NCBI RefSeq assembly: GCF_005503015.1
Contig: NZ_SCOL01000005.1
Location: forward strand, 1-64,000
Source of the DNA: Bacillus sp. E(2018)
Lineage (GTDB): Bacteria > Bacillota > Bacilli > Bacillales > Fictibacillaceae
Direction of reading: 5' to 3'
Length of the DNA: 64,000 nt
Shown: in pieces, positions 51,701-60,132 of the stretch
Layout: each line of letters begins with the position of its first letter
Position numbering within the stretch: the stretch's first letter is position 1
The notes under the pieces: model-generated
What the model was told of the DNA's origin: nothing
Seen by the model: the letters and a program-made list of their open reading frames with translations, nothing else
Database searches by the model: none
Position numbers and translations under genes: made by a program

Positions 51701-53784
51701 ACTATCGTAGTTTTGAAGAGAGAACAGATTTTAGAGTCGGCGATATGAATGTCCAAGAAGTGGATGTGGATGAGATTCAATCCAAGTTCTTCATGACGCT
51801 ATATATCGAAGAAACAGAATCAGAATATGTGTTAGACCTTTCGTATCAGAACAGCACGTTCTCATCGAAGAGGATGGAGGCGTTCATCGAACAGTATTTG
51901 CATCTGTTAAGAACTTTTATCCAACAACCACAGATGATGCTAAAAGAATGTTCGCTCGTAACACCGTCGCTCGAATCTCTTCTTCCTGATTTAGAGAGTC
52001 AGCTGGTCTCAAAAGAGTATCCGCGTATCACGGATCTGATCAGGCGTTTCGGAGAGGAAACACCGGAAAAAACCGCGGTTGAAGAAGACGGCAACACTTA
52101 TAGTTACAAACAGTTGAACCACGAAGTAGATCGAGTGGTGTCAGGCCTTCTTTCCACTATATCACCAGGTGACGTAGTCGCAGTTTACGGAAAACGAAGT
52201 TACCGTATGATCGTCTCTATCTTAGGTGTGTTAGAAAGTGACGCTGTATTTTTAAACGTAGATGAGAACGTACCAAGTGTTCGTTTAAAAGAGATGTTAT
52301 CGCAGTCGAACGTGAAGCGAATTCTTCTGACAGAGGAGTTGAACCCAGACCACGTATCCGTCTTAGATGAACTTTCGCTACCACTATCGCGTTTTAATGA
52401 ACTCAGTGGAAATGTCGTAGATCTAGCGACAATACCGAAAGAGAATCGTGGAGCTTATCTTTTCTTTACATCAGGGACTACCGGAAAACCGAAAGGGATC
52501 TTAGGAACACATAACGGATTGTCACACTTCTTAGAGTGGCAGCGTTCTAAATTTAAGATCAAACAAAGTGACCGGTTCGCACAGCTGACGAACGTGACGT
52601 TTGATGTTTACTTACGAGATGTTTTTCTCCCCTTATTATCGGGAGCGACATTATGTATTCCGAGTGAGCATGAAGACGTTCTGTCTTTTATAGAAGAACA
52701 GAAGATAACCGCGATACATGCGGTCCCATCTTTATCAAAACTCTGGATCAAGTCGTATGAGGGGATCCAATTGAGCGACCTTCGGTATGTTTTCTTTGCA
52801 GGAGAAGCACTTTCAAAAGAAGTGATCACGCTTTGGCATGCAAAAAGTCATGCGGAGTTAATCAGTTTATACGGACAAACGGAAACGACACTCGCTAAAA
52901 GTTTTTATGAAGTCTCTGGAACCGAAACCTATGAACATATGCCTATCGGTCGACCGCTACCTGACACCCAGATCTTTATCTTAAACGACAGTGGAAAACT
53001 GACAGGGGTCGGTGAAGCGGGTGAGTTGATCGTCCGAACACCTTATAAAACGCTCGGGTATCTAAATGTTCAGGAAACGTTTGTAAAGAATCCATTTACG
53101 GATTGTGAAGAAGACAAGATCTATCGTACAGGAGACATCGGTCGATATCTGCCAACAGGAGAGATTGAAATACTCGGCCGTCAAGATGAACAGATCAAGG
53201 TCAGAGGCGTTCGCTTCAACAAGCGTGAGGTAACAGAAGCGGTCAAGCGAATTCAAGGGATCAAGGAATGTTACATCCTTGAGGTAAAGGAAAAAGACGA
53301 GGTCACTCTATACGGCTATGTTGTGACAGATACTATCACATCAGAAGAAATCAGAGAGCAGTTATATCATGTACTGCCACTCAGTTTGATCCCGAACGCA
53401 TTCATCGTTGTTCCGTATCTGCCTGTAACCGTGAACGGTAAAATCGACAAAGCGAAACTGCTTTCTTATAAGAGTCAAGAAGTGGAAGTAGTGAAGAAAG
53501 AAGCACTTCCTCAAGAACTACCGATCCAAAAGATATGGGAAGACCTCTTAAAGCTTCCTCATATGAGTAACACAGATAACTTCTTTACCCTTGGCGGCCA
53601 TTCATTGTTGATCGTGAAGATGATCGGTAAGATCAAAGATCAATTCGGCATCGAACTCTCGTTGAAAGAGATCTTTAAGAACCCGACGATCCATAGTATC
53701 GCTGAATTGCTGTCGAAAAAGAAAGTCAAACCGAAGGGTGAGATCAAGCGAGTGAAGAGGGTTAAACAAACTATCAAGAATTAA
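45715..53784 (+). CDS. Three-module non-ribosomal peptide synthetase (A-T-C-A-T-C-A-T)
   Basis: A 2689-residue NRPS without a starting condensation domain. Order: A1 (~30-510, YTSGSTGKPKG near 165), T1 (FLYIGGNSLF, ~550), C1 (~610-1040, HHIIFDG near 743), A2 (~1070-1570, YTSGSTGKPKG near 1208), T2 (FFELGGHSLL, ~1600), C2 (~1660-2080, HHIVSDG near 1785), A3 (~2105-2590, SGTTGKPKG near 2250), T3 (FFTLGGHSLL, ~2623). All A domains have the A10 lysine (NGK). Reading the ten pocket residues by eye gives DVWHISLIDK for A1, a serine code; DDIQVSTIDK for A2 and DVRHFALLAK for A3 match none I know. No epimerisation or methylation domain is seen. It passes the tripeptide to the NRPS encoded next. Confidence 0.95.
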   Translation: MDTVFTHVLEGRRETFPNDDACIHHLIEQQVERTPNHVAVFFQEESLTYSELNDRANQVAHLLLNKGLKREEPVIVSLERSLEMVIALLGILKAGGAYVPVDPTFPIARIQGLVSELGQPFVLTANKYQSLFEDCDVVCLDTFSWSEKLIANPEVEMDADSLMYIIYTSGSTGKPKGVMNTHRALNNRLQWMQREFLLNGNDRILQKTPYSFDVSVWEFFWPLMEGASIVMAKPDGHKDPDYLYQTIQEYRVTTLHFVPSMLQLFLDAVPDLSQTSIKRVICSGEALKKSTESQFFNQSADVELYNLYGPTEAAIDVSYWRCTTDDRSSSVPIGYPISNIDLYLLDEKMRPVAQGESGELYIGGVGLATGYYGQPTLTSERFIPNPFKTGEKLYKTGDLCRLRRDGAIDYIGRNDFQVKINGLRIELGEIEHALENIDLIKQSVVMAVTEGTRQFLTVYLVLEKKQDFVEEAVRSQLMSVLPEYMIPTLFVCLEKLPLSINGKVDRAGLPRPILKQEMNDSETLTETETFIASIWKDDLGVSSSLHQSFLYIGGNSLFAARVASRLRKKYGVPMTIQTVFEHPTISTLASFVDNKSVILEDEDLQFMRESGNTLSDAQKRLWFLNELEGASSLYNLPSFVDIEGDLRLQDFKSSLDLVIQNQSVLQSRFLTKNGEPVCVIDEGRTSDLVMKDYSMSSYDQAIKMTEDYMREDAAKLFHLSTGPLYRFTLFKVSDTQHRFYFNCHHIIFDGWSESIFLNNLLSAYEGEPIKVSGSYKDYINSQERYSSTTEAQEQINFWKRKLSKDTPSIELFKTQKHRESTGSPGGEVTFQLSKKELHSLETFCQNSGVTLYTGLLSLYKLLIYKLSSEKDVSIGTPVAGRSFEGTENIIGMFVNTIVLRNQIEGTMTFKDFLQSVKYTTLEALSNDKVPFEKVVEAVQPNRASNQNPLFQYMFAFQNYPDAVTTTDTLKLGHTVLLNNHTSKFDLTLFLEPSDEGLKGKFEYRSDVFQQKDIDRLASLFKQMFKFIESENPIDKWSLVTDEEREKVIYGFNKTQMAFPDVHLHELFEGQVKKTPDHVAAEYEGETITYGELERRANQLAHLLIQKGITPDTPVGLVMGRSIELVIAMMGILKAGGAYLPLDIEAPESRMKDILIDANAPICITNQALTLGEEKEINVLMFEEILSRMDDLSTEKPTVDLSPLNLVSVYYTSGSTGKPKGVSSTHRGWVNRVCWMQNKHHLREGETALQKTTLTFDDAAIEFFWPLMVGGRIALIPPGAHKDPHEILRYAVQYNVSLLQFVPSMLQMVIDEMTPEMKEKLQNLRVVVSSGEALKSELMNQFYEKMPGHLYNTWGATEVSIDSTCFDCIRDHTGGSYIVSVGRPIDNNRVYALDRYLLPVPIGVPGDLYIAGIGLARGYLNNPEKTKASFMEDPFYPGEHMYRTGDRGYLTEDGNIMFLGREDNQVKIRGMRVELGEIENRIREIAGIKDAVVLFQKGDVISHLIAYYSSDQFDLDGLTIKNKLSKELPEYMVPSFYMELQQFPLNANGKVDRNHLPNISESNLVVSTEFTAPSDDTEREVLSIWVDKLGIDHIGTNDNFFELGGHSLLAVKIMASINKAFSLALPVKVLFEHPTIKSLSEVMNVYEKTDLLTITERTDKTEVVPLTDAQRSIWFLDQLNQDSKYNMPLVLRFDGLMDTEKLQHAINALIARHESLRTSFINRDGEPFQMVMDRGEIELIRRKVEKVSIQSIVQQELLTSFDLTQGPLVRATLVEMVDEMYLILTFHHIVSDGWSLMVIKDELIKLCNGEELSPYLVQYPDYALAYNELVERSENSQKQLIYWKEKLSGPIPFVQLPQDLDEDRRGNNTIKQHVPKPFSKMIKQFSKDQKYTPFIVFLSAFYALLARLSREEDIIVGTPIVNRPLEELEGSVGLFLNTLPLRTTVKSEGTVQEHLDIVRDTVFHAFHNQDVPFERIVETVQPERNLNRNPLFDVMINYRSFEERTDFRVGDMNVQEVDVDEIQSKFFMTLYIEETESEYVLDLSYQNSTFSSKRMEAFIEQYLHLLRTFIQQPQMMLKECSLVTPSLESLLPDLESQLVSKEYPRITDLIRRFGEETPEKTAVEEDGNTYSYKQLNHEVDRVVSGLLSTISPGDVVAVYGKRSYRMIVSILGVLESDAVFLNVDENVPSVRLKEMLSQSNVKRILLTEELNPDHVSVLDELSLPLSRFNELSGNVVDLATIPKENRGAYLFFTSGTTGKPKGILGTHNGLSHFLEWQRSKFKIKQSDRFAQLTNVTFDVYLRDVFLPLLSGATLCIPSEHEDVLSFIEEQKITAIHAVPSLSKLWIKSYEGIQLSDLRYVFFAGEALSKEVITLWHAKSHAELISLYGQTETTLAKSFYEVSGTETYEHMPIGRPLPDTQIFILNDSGKLTGVGEAGELIVRTPYKTLGYLNVQETFVKNPFTDCEEDKIYRTGDIGRYLPTGEIEILGRQDEQIKVRGVRFNKREVTEAVKRIQGIKECYILEVKEKDEVTLYGYVVTDTITSEEIREQLYHVLPLSLIPNAFIVVPYLPVTVNGKIDKAKLLSYKSQEVEVVKKEALPQELPIQKIWEDLLKLPHMSNTDNFFTLGGHSLLIVKMIGKIKDQFGIELSLKEIFKNPTIHSIAELLSKKKVKPKGEIKRVKRVKQTIKN

Positions 53785-53798
53785 AGGATGTGCCAGCA

Positions 53799-56700
53799 AT
53801 GACCGTTTCAACCGAAAGTGAGGTTTATCTGTTACCAACGTCTTTTGGACAGGACCGGATCTATTTCTTTGAGAAGATGTTTCCTAACAGTGCGACGTAC
53901 AACATCCCTTTTATTTTTAAGCTCAGAGGAACCATCCAGCCACAAACGTTAGAAAAAGCGTTAAGTAGAATCGTTGAGAAACATGAGATCTTACGAACGA
54001 CGATCACTGAGGTAGAAGGGGAGCCGATGCAGAAGGTTTCCCTCTCTCCTTCTCTCTCATTCAAACAACTGAATAAACGAGAGATCGAACGAACGACTTC
54101 GCTCGAACAATATATGCAAGATTTTGCGCTACGTCCTTTTGATTTTAAATCAGAATCACTCATCCGTTTCGAGCTTATCCGCATCAAAGAAGAACTCTAC
54201 TATTTATTGATCAACGTCCACCACATCGCATTCGATGCTTGGTCGATCGATCTCTTAAAAAAAGAGATACTCACCCACTATACGAGCATTGAGGAAGGGA
54301 CGATCGATGAAGGTGAGGAACTTGAGCTGCAGTATGGAGATTTTGCGGGTTGGGAAAGAGGTGAGATAGATGAAGAAGCAATGGAGCTCCAGATGGATTT
54401 CTGGCGTGGGTATCTAGATGGCGCACCGCCACAGCTCGAACTGCCCACTGACTTCATCCGACCACTCCAACCCACATATGAAGGAGATAATGTAAGGTTC
54501 TCTATCCCACAAGAGCTTCTCTTGAAAGTAAGGGAATATGCGAAGAGTAACAAAGCGACACCTTATAGTTTTTTCTTAGCAGCATTCAACGTCTTGCTGT
54601 ATCGATACACGGGACAAAAAGATATCGTGGTCGGCACTCCTGTTGCGAACCGTTCGGAAACATTTACGCATGACTTGCTCGGATTTTTTGTGAACACACT
54701 GCCGATTCGTTCCACGATCAACCCGTATAGTAAGTTTCCTAACTTTCTAAAGAAGAGCGTTCAAAACTTTATTCAGACGTTCGAGTATAGCAATGTACCT
54801 TTTGAGAGAATCGTACAAGCTGTAAACCCAGAGCGAATCACGTCCACACAGCCGATCTTTCAAGTCATGTTCACCTTTCATGAAGGTCAGAGAAACGATC
54901 AGAACGATGCGTTCCTCATCGAGCATGAGAAGATCTATACGAAAACATCAAAGTTTGACCTTGTTCTATACATCGGCTGCGATGACAAAGGTGGGATCGG
55001 TGAGATCGAATATAGTTCAGAGATCTTTACGAAGACCCGGATGAAGAAATTTATCGCGCACTACCTGTTGTTGATCGAAGAGATCTTAAAACATCCTAAC
55101 AAGCCGATCTCTAAGATGAAGATCATGGACGATCATGAAAAGAAAGAGCTCACGCTTTTTAAAGAGAGTCATTATCCTACCAATCTATTTTTTCATGAGT
55201 GGTTTGAAGAAACGGTGAGAAAGCACGAAGCAGCGTGTGCGGTTAAGGATAAGCTTGCAAGTTGGACGTATAAACACTTAAACACCAGGGCTGATCAGAT
55301 CGCGAACGAACTCATCAAGCGAGGAGTTAGAGCACCTTCCAGGATCGGTATCCAGATGACGCGATCGAACGAACAATTGGCCGCTCTGCTCGCGGTCTTT
55401 AAGATCGGATGCAGTTACATCCCGTTAGATCCTAGCCTACCTGTATCCCGAAGAGAATATATCTTAAAAGATTCAGGAGCTGTTCTCTTGATTCAAGACG
55501 AAGAGTACGAAGTAAGTGGGGTACCAGTCTTATTTGCGAAAGACTGTGAGATCGACAAGGAAGGGTCTATCCCGAAACTCTTAAGAAGTCCCCATGAAAC
55601 AGAAGCTTACGTGATCTATACTTCTGGCACGACGGGTAAACCAAAAGGCGTCTCTGTTTCACAAGCTTCACTACTAAATCATATAAACGCCTATGTGGAA
55701 GCGTTTCCGTTCGAACAAGGTGAGAGGATGCTCCAAAACATCAACTATACGTTTGATGCATCGATCACGGAGATCTTTAGCCCGCTCGTTTCAGGTGTTG
55801 CTTTAATCTTGAGCGACTCGAACTGTCAGTTCGATGTGGATTATCTCGCAGAATTGATCCGTAGCGAACGAGTCACACGAGCCCAATTGTTTCATAGTCT
55901 CATAGAGAGGTTGATCGAACACCAATCGTTCACGTCAACAGAATCACTGCGCTATATCTTTACGGGTGGTGAAGCACTGAACCGCAGACTCGTTTTGAAC
56001 TATTATGATCGTATGTCTAAAGAGGTACCACTCATCAACTTATACGGACCAACAGAGGCAACCGTGGCTTCAACCTATTTTTATACAACACCAGAGCACA
56101 AAGAAACGGTCGCACCGATCGGTATACCTTTTTCAAACTATCGTCTTGCGGTATTGGACGAAAATCAAGAAATGGTTCCAGTTGGAGTGACAGGCGAACT
56201 CTATATCGGAGGCAATGGCGTCTGTAACGGTTATATCAACCAACCTCAGTTAGACGAAACGTTCTTTTGGGAGTTAGACGTGTTGGGTAAGGTTGAAAGG
56301 TTCTATCGGACGGGGGATCTCGTGAAAAGACTCGACGACGGAAATTTGCTCTTTGTTTCTCGCAAAGATTCACAAGTGAAGATCAGAGGTTTTCGTATCG
56401 AACTTGACGAGATCAAGCAATGTGTTCTAAAGCAACAGGAAATTCAGGACGCAGCGGTCGTCGTAGAAAAAGTCGGAGAAGAGAAAAAATTGTTCGTATT
56501 TGCAGTACGCCATGAAGGAAGCCGTTTTTCGGCAAACGCACTCAAAGATCGCATGAGTGAGGAACTTCCACACTATATGGTACCGAACGTCATTGTATTT
56601 ATGGAAAAAATACCGATCAACAAACACGGCAAACTTTTAAAAGAAGATCTACCATTTTCTCAGAACGATCTTGTTCGTTCTCTGAAGAAGATGCCGTCTT

Positions 56701-57725
56701 CTCTAATCGAAACAGAACTTGTCTCACTTTGGGAAAAGGTTCTTGGTACGAAAGACATCAGCATAGACGATGACTTTTTTGACCTTGGGGGTCACAGCAT
56801 AAAAGTGATCGAAGTGGTCGGATATATCCGAAAGACATTAAAGGTCCAGCTTCCGATCTCGTCACTGTTTCAATATCGGACGGTGGAGACGCTCGCTAGA
56901 CATATAAAAGAAAACAACTTCTCTACGGGTAACGTGATCGTTCCCTTAAAGAGGGAAGGAAAGAATGCGCCACTTTTCATCGTCCACCCAGGTGGTGGAG
57001 GAGCACTTTGTTATATATCGCTAGCGGACCATCTTAAGATCGATCACCCTATATATGGCATTCAATCCGTTGGTTATGATTCCGATGAATTAAGCCCACT
57101 CAAGACGATTCCCTTGATGGCGGAGCGTTACGTGGAGGAAATTCAGAAGATTCAGCCTTCTGGTCCGTATTTACTCGCAGGTTGGTCGATGGGAGGAACG
57201 CTATCTGTTGAGATGACCCGTATCTTAGAGAATCAGGGAGAAGAGGTCGCTTTTATCGGTCTGTTGGATGCTCATCCTTTCGATCATACGATGGTGGTAG
57301 AAAAAAGGGATCCACTCGTCGTTTATAGTCAGAACTTTGGACTCGATCCCACCGAGTTCGAACGCCTTAACAAACATGACCAGTACAGTTTACTGTTGCA
57401 TGCAGCTAAAGAGAGGAACGTACTTCCTCATAACGCAGAACTAGAAGATGTAAAACGTATCCTTAACATCATGGCGATCAACAACCAAGCGAGCGATCAT
57501 TATATCTTTTCAGAACCGATCAAGACCGATCTGACCGTCTTTTGTTGTAGTGAGCGTGATCCGAACCATTTTCATACCATCGTCGACCCTTCAGTTTGGG
57601 AGAAGCGGACGACCGGTAAAGTAGAAGCGGTCTATGTTCATGGTCATCATAACAACGTGATGAGTTCTCCATATGTTCAATACTTAGGACAGAAGATGAC
57701 AGACATGCTTAAAGGGAGAGGGTAG
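53799..57725 (+). CDS. Terminating non-ribosomal peptide synthetase module (C-A-T-TE)
   Basis: A 1308-residue one-module NRPS. C domain (~1-430) with active site HHIAFDAW, where the usual last glycine of HHxxxDG is alanine. A domain (~455-950) with TSGTTGKPKG near 612 and pocket residues DATQFGLVAK by eye, no confident substrate. T domain (FFDLGGHSIK, ~990). Type I thioesterase (~1055-1308) with PLFIVHPGGGGALCY, catalytic Ser in AGWSMGGTLS and late His in VHGHHNNVM. The TE releases or cyclises the tetrapeptide. ATG 53799 has AAAGGATG upstream; the GTG at 53790 is too close to that site. Confidence 0.93.
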   Translation: MTVSTESEVYLLPTSFGQDRIYFFEKMFPNSATYNIPFIFKLRGTIQPQTLEKALSRIVEKHEILRTTITEVEGEPMQKVSLSPSLSFKQLNKREIERTTSLEQYMQDFALRPFDFKSESLIRFELIRIKEELYYLLINVHHIAFDAWSIDLLKKEILTHYTSIEEGTIDEGEELELQYGDFAGWERGEIDEEAMELQMDFWRGYLDGAPPQLELPTDFIRPLQPTYEGDNVRFSIPQELLLKVREYAKSNKATPYSFFLAAFNVLLYRYTGQKDIVVGTPVANRSETFTHDLLGFFVNTLPIRSTINPYSKFPNFLKKSVQNFIQTFEYSNVPFERIVQAVNPERITSTQPIFQVMFTFHEGQRNDQNDAFLIEHEKIYTKTSKFDLVLYIGCDDKGGIGEIEYSSEIFTKTRMKKFIAHYLLLIEEILKHPNKPISKMKIMDDHEKKELTLFKESHYPTNLFFHEWFEETVRKHEAACAVKDKLASWTYKHLNTRADQIANELIKRGVRAPSRIGIQMTRSNEQLAALLAVFKIGCSYIPLDPSLPVSRREYILKDSGAVLLIQDEEYEVSGVPVLFAKDCEIDKEGSIPKLLRSPHETEAYVIYTSGTTGKPKGVSVSQASLLNHINAYVEAFPFEQGERMLQNINYTFDASITEIFSPLVSGVALILSDSNCQFDVDYLAELIRSERVTRAQLFHSLIERLIEHQSFTSTESLRYIFTGGEALNRRLVLNYYDRMSKEVPLINLYGPTEATVASTYFYTTPEHKETVAPIGIPFSNYRLAVLDENQEMVPVGVTGELYIGGNGVCNGYINQPQLDETFFWELDVLGKVERFYRTGDLVKRLDDGNLLFVSRKDSQVKIRGFRIELDEIKQCVLKQQEIQDAAVVVEKVGEEKKLFVFAVRHEGSRFSANALKDRMSEELPHYMVPNVIVFMEKIPINKHGKLLKEDLPFSQNDLVRSLKKMPSSLIETELVSLWEKVLGTKDISIDDDFFDLGGHSIKVIEVVGYIRKTLKVQLPISSLFQYRTVETLARHIKENNFSTGNVIVPLKREGKNAPLFIVHPGGGGALCYISLADHLKIDHPIYGIQSVGYDSDELSPLKTIPLMAERYVEEIQKIQPSGPYLLAGWSMGGTLSVEMTRILENQGEEVAFIGLLDAHPFDHTMVVEKRDPLVVYSQNFGLDPTEFERLNKHDQYSLLLHAAKERNVLPHNAELEDVKRILNIMAINNQASDHYIFSEPIKTDLTVFCCSERDPNHFHTIVDPSVWEKRTTGKVEAVYVHGHHNNVMSSPYVQYLGQKMTDMLKGRG

Positions 57726-57727
57726 AA

Positions 57728-59227
57728 ATGACAAGTCAAGTAACAGGGAGGGTCACGAGCCCTCCACATGAACGCTATACCGAGACGATTCTGTATCCAC
57801 AGTTCGACTTTGAACTGAAAAATTATCTACATCATTATGTATCGATCGAAAAAGCACTCATACATGCTTACAAAAAGATGGATCTTATCACACAAGATGA
57901 AGCGAGCGAACTGTATCATGCGATATCGGCGGTCGATCGAGAAGAGCTTCATAACAAGTCCAAAGAGAACTTAACAGACATCGCGCTCACTCTTGAGAAG
58001 TTCATCGATCAACAGATGAACAAGACGGTCACACGTTGGCACTTAGACAGAAGTCGTAACGATTTCCAAGCTTGTGCCCAGCTCATGTTCGGAAGAGAAA
58101 AGTGGCTTTCGCTCATCGAGAAGATGATAGGGCTCAGTCATCTCGTTCTATCAAGAGCGGACGAATATCGAGATACCTTGATGCCTGGATATACCCATTA
58201 TCAATCCGCACAGGTCATATCGGTCTCTTTCTATCTTACTGCGATTAGTGAACACTTGATCGTTACACTCAAAAAGATGATCGACACACTCTATAAAATG
58301 AACGAACGATCCCCGCTCGGATCTGGAGCGATGTCTGGGCAAGAACTTCCGTTTGATTGTGACGTGATGGCCAAACAGTTAGGCTTCACTTCATATGTGG
58401 GCCACGCGCTGGTCGGTGTTGCTTCAAGAGATTGGACTCTTGAACTGGCTGAGAACCTTTCCTTCTTTGGAAATAATATGAGCCGTTTTCTTACAGATTT
58501 AATCAACTGGGGAAGCAGTGAATACCAGTTCATCCACTTTCCCGATGAACTCTCTGGAATCTCATCATCGATGCCTCAAAAACGAAATTACCCCATCTTA
58601 GAGAGAGCACGAGGCAAGACCAGCCATTTTAGCAGTTATTATGTGGACATCTTGTTAGGACAAAGAAGTACTTCGTACAGCAATCTGGTTGAGGTCTCAA
58701 AAGAAGCAGGGAAAAATGTTCCTCATCTCTTAAAAGAAGCCGATCATTTTCTCGATCTGTTGTTTTTGATCTTTGAACAGTTGGAGTTTCATACGGATAT
58801 CCTCGAAGATCGTTGTCAGGAAGATTTCTTTGGCGGGTTCACACTCGCGAACCAACTCACGATAACAAACGATATCCCTTATCGGAAATCACAGGTGATC
58901 GCTGGAAAATTTATTACCGAAACGTTAAAACAAGGTCTCCATCCAAAAGAAGTATCTGTTCAACTTCTTCAGGACATTTGTGAGCAATACGGATATGAGA
59001 ACAAGTTGAGCCAGAAAGAGCTTCTGGGTACCTTCGACGCGAAGCTTGGGCTCACGAAGAAAATTTCAAAGGGCTCGACTCATCCTGATGCTGTACAACA
59101 GATCATCTTCATTCAGGAATGTGAACTTCAAATTCTTCAGAAGCGATTCGCAGAAAAATATAACGAGATCCAATCAGGGATCAAAATATTGGATGACTGG
59201 ATACACGAGAAGGGACAGATGGTATGA
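57728..59227 (+). CDS. Argininosuccinate-lyase-superfamily enzyme (DabB-like)
   Basis: A 499-residue member of the fumarase/argininosuccinate lyase superfamily. Signatures are WHLDRSRNDFQAC (for ArgH HxGRSRND), LMPGYTHYQSAQ, SPLGSGAMSGQELPF and the flexible catalytic loop ISSSMPQKRNYP. ArgH for arginine would not be expected beside NRPS genes; in friulimicin-type clusters the homologue DabB is thought to cleave an aspartate adduct to fumarate and 2,3-diaminobutyrate. GGGAGAGGG precedes the ATG two bases after the NRPS stop. Its 3' end overlaps the kinase start as ATGA. Confidence 0.88.
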   Translation: MTSQVTGRVTSPPHERYTETILYPQFDFELKNYLHHYVSIEKALIHAYKKMDLITQDEASELYHAISAVDREELHNKSKENLTDIALTLEKFIDQQMNKTVTRWHLDRSRNDFQACAQLMFGREKWLSLIEKMIGLSHLVLSRADEYRDTLMPGYTHYQSAQVISVSFYLTAISEHLIVTLKKMIDTLYKMNERSPLGSGAMSGQELPFDCDVMAKQLGFTSYVGHALVGVASRDWTLELAENLSFFGNNMSRFLTDLINWGSSEYQFIHFPDELSGISSSMPQKRNYPILERARGKTSHFSSYYVDILLGQRSTSYSNLVEVSKEAGKNVPHLLKEADHFLDLLFLIFEQLEFHTDILEDRCQEDFFGGFTLANQLTITNDIPYRKSQVIAGKFITETLKQGLHPKEVSVQLLQDICEQYGYENKLSQKELLGTFDAKLGLTKKISKGSTHPDAVQQIIFIQECELQILQKRFAEKYNEIQSGIKILDDWIHEKGQMV

Positions 59228-60132
59228 AAATAAAAGAGCCTCTACCGCTGTCTACAAAGAGACAAGGGTATGGAAGATCATGTGGCACGTTCGGGGAACT
59301 TCTGCAGGGAGTCCTGCCAAACGAACAAAACTTCCTAGTCACATTCCCGATCGAGATGTATTCAACCTGTACCTTCGTTCCGATCGACGGAGAAACACTC
59401 TCTATCATGCCAGAGGGGAAAGTAAAGTCTTTGCAGCTAGCTAAACGAATCCTAGAATTCTATGAACTGCCGTTGGGTGGACATCTGTTACTCAACAGTG
59501 AACTTCAGCAAGGAAAAGGGCTCGCAAGTTCGACCGCTGATATGGTAGCTACGGCTAGGGCGATCGAGGATTATTATGATTTTTCAATTCCCGTCATCCT
59601 CTTAGAAGATTTTATCAGAGAGATCGAACCCTCTGATGGCATCATGCATGCCGGGGTCGTGGTCTATTATCATAAAGAACTCCGATTAAAAGAAGCGTTA
59701 GGAGACTGTCCATCGTTTACCATCCTTGGAATCGATGAGGGTGGGGAAGTGGATACCGTCCAGTTTAACCGAACGGCTAAACCATTCACAAAGAGTGAGA
59801 AACAAGAGTACGAATCACTTCTAACTCAAATGTGTACCGCTTTTAAATCGAACGACCTCGAATGGATCGGGAAGATCTGTACGAGAAGCGCTATCTTGAA
59901 CCAAAAGTTAAAACCGAAAAAGCACTTGGAACACTTGATCACGATCTGTCAGGAGATCGGTGGCATCGGTGTAGTGACCGCTCATAGTGGGACTTATATC
60001 GGTATGCTCCTTCATGATCGAGACCCACAATATCAAAAAAAATTAAGTGAAGGAACGAACAGGTTGAAGGGACTTGGGTTCCCTGTACAATCTTTTCACT
60101 CTATCACGAGAGAGACGGAGGTATTGGCATAA
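59224..60132 (+). CDS. GHMP kinase, PduX-like L-threonine kinase (DabC-like)
   Basis: A 302-residue GHMP-superfamily kinase. It shows the PduX-type opening CGTFGELLQGVLP, the phosphate-binding loop QQGKGLASSTADMVATA near residues 95-110, EPSDGIMHAGVVVYYH, and AHSGTYIGMLL near the C-terminus. PduX makes O-phospho-L-threonine for cobalamin; with no cobalamin genes here, the product is more likely an activated threonine for the PLP enzyme encoded next. ATGA overlap with the lyase and zero spacing to the PLP gene show coupled translation. Confidence 0.85.
   Translation: MKIKEPLPLSTKRQGYGRSCGTFGELLQGVLPNEQNFLVTFPIEMYSTCTFVPIDGETLSIMPEGKVKSLQLAKRILEFYELPLGGHLLLNSELQQGKGLASSTADMVATARAIEDYYDFSIPVILLEDFIREIEPSDGIMHAGVVVYYHKELRLKEALGDCPSFTILGIDEGGEVDTVQFNRTAKPFTKSEKQEYESLLTQMCTAFKSNDLEWIGKICTRSAILNQKLKPKKHLEHLITICQEIGGIGVVTAHSGTYIGMLLHDRDPQYQKKLSEGTNRLKGLGFPVQSFHSITRETEVLA

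Noticed and set aside
49241..54553. Several 60-120-codon minus-strand frames within the NRPS genes
   Set aside because: All lie opposite conserved adenylation or condensation domains and have no start signals.
57728..59227. Assignment of the lyase as argH of arginine synthesis
   Set aside because: It is embedded and coupled in the NRPS operon beside a threonine kinase and a cysteine-synthase-like enzyme, without argG. A diamino-acid role fits better.
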